Below, piece after piece: positions 61,436 through 64,000 of a DNA stretch of 64,000 bases. Below the pieces are notes generated by a model. The model was not told where the DNA came from. It searched no databases and was given only the letters and a program-made list of their open reading frames with translations. Numbering within the stretch: position 1 is the first letter of the stretch; every line of letters begins with the position of its first letter. Made by a program: the position numbers and the translations under genes. The stretch comes from Mytilus californianus. Lineage: Eukaryota; Mollusca; Bivalvia; Mytilida; Mytilidae. The stretch is taken from assembly GCF_021869535.1 (NCBI RefSeq), contig NW_026262581.1, forward strand, positions 79,637,955 to 79,701,954, read 5' to 3'.

Positions 61436-61819
61436 TAAAAGCTGCACAAATGTATGAAAAGAAAACACATATTGGCATATTGGATGTCATGGAATGAATA
61501 TGAAAAGGAATTAAGGCAATGTAACACAAATCTATCAATGGCCTTCAAGTGCAATGAAATAATAATATGTACAAATTTAAATTACTTAACCATGTGGACA
61601 TGTTTTGGAAACTTTGATATAAATTATAAGAAAAATGTCCCCTAGATACTGAAATTCAGCTCGAAAAAGTTCGTACGGATTATGACCTGAGATTTCATTC
61701 TTCTAAGCAGGAGATGACCTGCATTTTCATTGTCATAGGTTGACTCTGATAATATCAGAAGTCCATTACTAGAGCTCTAGTAATGGACTTCTGGTATTAT
61801 ACACTTTAATTTATTATTA

Positions 61820-61980
61820 CAGTGGCGGATCCAGAAATTTTCATAAGTGGGGGCACACTGACTGCTTAAGAGGGGCCCGCTCCAGTCATGCTTCAGTGAT
61901 TACCTATATAATCAACCAAATTTTTCCCACAAAAGGGGGGGGGGGGGGCGGGCCCCTGTCCCCCCTTAAATCCGCCTCTG
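61820..61980 (-). mobile_element. 161-bp MITE, inverted relative of 9896-10047
   Basis: Ends cagtggcggatcc and (inverted) cagaggcggattta, with the same core words (cataagtgggggc, gactgga/ctccagtcatgcttc, tttttcccacaaaag). It has a longer G run. The orientation is opposite to copy 1. Confidence 0.8.
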
Positions 61981-62081
61981 TTATATGTTTCTGGTTTTGG
62001 CAACTATTATTTAATAGATGTTTTAAAAACTCCGTCTAAATAGCCAAGTGAACGGAATGTGCTAGGATTCAGAATTACTAG

Positions 62082-62203
62082 CTTGACACATTGTCTTACG
62101 TTCAATTAAGGCGCCTGTAAAGCTATTCATATGTATTTTCCCGACACATTGTCAAACGTTCAATTAATGCGCCTGTAAAGCTATTCATATGTATTTTCCC
62201 GCC
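62082..62203 (+). repeat. Two-copy tandem duplication of about 61 bp
   Basis: Two adjacent copies of gacacattgtc.. and ..gcgcctgtaaagctattcat + atgtattttcccg differ at only a few bases. It lies about 560 bases before the start codon at 62763 and could carry a duplicated regulatory site. Confidence 0.8.
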
Positions 62204-62762
62204 ATGAATGGCATGTAGAAAGGAGATCATTCCAGCACTGTCTGATCAGTGTACAATTCGTAATATACGTGGTTAACATAAAGTTAGAATAGACATATGT
62301 GAAAATCGATAATTTGTTTAAACATATAAGGATTTTGAATTGGTGGTGGGACACCTTTTGATTGATATTTAAAAAAAAGTTTTTCAAAGAAAAATTTATC
62401 TTTCCCGCCAAATTTACTTATGCTATCGGAATACATCTGCAGTTATCATTATCTGATGTAAAATTATTTTCAAAGTGTTAAATTATAATTTCGACAATTT
62501 TAAGCGTCTATATTGATATATATTTCAATCTAAATAAAAGTGTATTCGAATTTAGCTTAAAAATATGATAAAAGTATTATTTTGAGCTCTAGTTAAGGTT
62601 AGAGACTACGCTTCATGTTGCCATGTGACCGTTCCCGCTGACAACTTGACTTCCAGTTCCCGTACAAATTTATTGACGTTTAAGAAAATGTAAATAAAGA
62701 GCATGTAGTATTTAAATATGAACTATAACTAACTTAACAAGGGAATTTAGTGAAAAAGAACC

Positions 62763-62812
62763 ATGGCTGAAAAGAAATTTGGCGGTGCACCATTTGGAAC
62801 ACAGACTGCAAG
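62763..62812 (+). CDS. Probable first coding exon of an unidentified gene
   Basis: The ATG sits in a strong start context (aaccATGG). It opens 16 codons, MAEKKFGGAPFGTQTA, and two bases before an AG|gttaat donor. The sequence is compact and unlike the surrounding repeats. About 170 bases upstream are less AT-rich, consistent with a promoter. I do not recognise the protein with confidence; the FGGAPFGTQ start is reminiscent of small cilium/sperm-tail proteins, which is only a guess. No second exon was found before the window ends. Confidence 0.45.
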
Positions 62813-64000
62813 GTTAATAAAGTTTACAAACTTTTTTTTATCCATTTCATATGATTTAATTTTCCACCCTTCACTAACTCAGTAACTGGAGGATGACGTT
62901 TGTGCCATTATCATGCTATGCTTTGTACTATACCAAACTTCTTTATTCTGCAGCTACAATTAGAATGATTTTTTCATAGGGTGGTTTTAATCAGTTGTCT
63001 TTCTTTGGTATACTACTGTCCCGTGTGAACCTGGTGTAAACTGATGTAAAACAAGATAGATGCGTTTCCAATTTTTGTTTCATGAAATAAATGTCCAGTT
63101 TGAACTAAGGTCATGTTGGGAAAGCACGTCCTAGGACATTGTGACAAAAAATTGAAATAGCCCTTAAGACGATATAATATTATTTGGACAAGGTAGTCGG
63201 AACCCGAATACCTGTAAGCATTTAAAATACAGCTTGGTATTTCATTTTCTCTAACATTTCTTCTTCTTCCCAGTTACTAATCTGACTCTGCAATTTAGTG
63301 TGATTGACTCCGGCACATCTCAAACAATTTTTAATAGACAGGAGGCCACTTCTTAGGTCAAAAGTAAAAGTCCAGGATTTTTTTTGAAAGAACTATCAAA
63401 ATTGAATTTCATATTTATATGGCCATGTACAAATGTAACTAAAATGATACATGTACAATGTATATATCAAGCCAGGACTTTCATTTGCTTAAAAGAATAA
63501 GAATTGAAAAACTTTTTAATTCTGTACTGAAACAATTAACACCATCTTAACAAATCATGATGAATTTAATTTATATATAATTAATTGTAGTTACATTCAC
63601 AATATTTATTCATTAAGAATATACATTTTTTTTTTTATGAGAATAAAGGGAGTAATTTAGTAAATCATCATATTGCGTCAATTTAGGAATGTACAAAATG
63701 TAATCATGGTTACTCAACAATTTTTGAAATCATTTATATCTTTTCCAAATATTACTTATCTAGTTTAATTTCTGTTGTAAAATAATCAGGTTTTCTCATA
63801 ATAAAATTTGGTTAACATACTGAAACTAATTATTTTACGTTGTTTTATTTCAGTCTTTTTCTATTGACTCAGATAAACGATAAGAATTAACTGATAGGCA
63901 GATTTAATATATATAACAGGTGTTTTAAATTGCATTGTTTGATACATTTGTGTCTATAATTTACCCATTGTCATCAGTTTAATGATTACCAAATTTCTAT
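62813..64000 (+). other. Intron 1 of the 62763 gene (open-ended)
   Basis: AT-rich non-coding sequence with no convincing second exon and no recognised repeat family. Confidence 0.35.

Overview
The window looks like nuclear DNA of a bivalve mollusc, most likely a marine mussel. It is AT-rich and dense in introns. Two conserved animal genes are present as short phase-compatible exons. The rest is filled with repeats of types typical of bivalves: tRNA-derived SINEs, PHD-finger LINEs, elements carrying ~165-bp tandem repeats, and MITEs. The species is an inference; no species-specific gene was seen.

Genes. (1) SMIM7 (small integral membrane protein 7) lies on the minus strand, with four exons between 15117 and 11381. 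Its last few codons were not found. (2) An RNF14-like RWD-RBR E3 ubiquitin ligase lies on the plus strand, with 11 exons from 17857 to 46740 and a predicted 582 residues. All splice phases agree. The two genes are head to head. Most of the 2.7 kb between their start codons is one nested transposon insertion (15268-17509) with a 9-bp target-site duplication. (3) A short first exon of an unidentified plus-strand gene starts at 62763 and runs into an intron that leaves the window.

Layout. 1-15 kb: SMIM7 introns and probable downstream sequence, with a pair of nearly identical 452-bp MITEs, a 168-bp-period tandem element, a SINE, a decayed LINE (6.96-9.77 kb), a 152-bp MITE and a 1.06-kb hAT-like element. 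15.3-17.5 kb: a foldback/Mutator-like element containing a TTAA-flanked Kolobok-like element. 17.9-46.7 kb: the RNF14-like gene. Its 12.9-kb intron 1 holds an antisense LINE with a PHD-finger ORF1. The ORF2 of that LINE is split by a 3.8-kb PIF/Harbinger-like element, which itself carries another tandem-repeat element. Introns 2 and 8 hold copies of a ~2.1-2.4 kb composite element. 46.8-54.2 kb: tandem-repeat elements, one inside a 1.9-kb TTAA-flanked inverted-repeat element. 56.2-59.1 kb: a 55-bp satellite that switches orientation. 59-64 kb: a LINE remnant, a CpG-rich block of unknown origin, a MITE, a 61-bp duplication and the start of the third gene.

Main new observation. At least seven unrelated-looking repeat families here share one plan: a 5' motif (often a palindrome), a central tandem array, an inverted copy of the 5' motif near the 3' end, then a 4-8 bp stem hairpin. 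This matches the layout of non-autonomous Helentrons (DINE/HINE-type rolling-circle elements) and may account for much of the repeat content. All sequence identifications were made by eye, without database searches.
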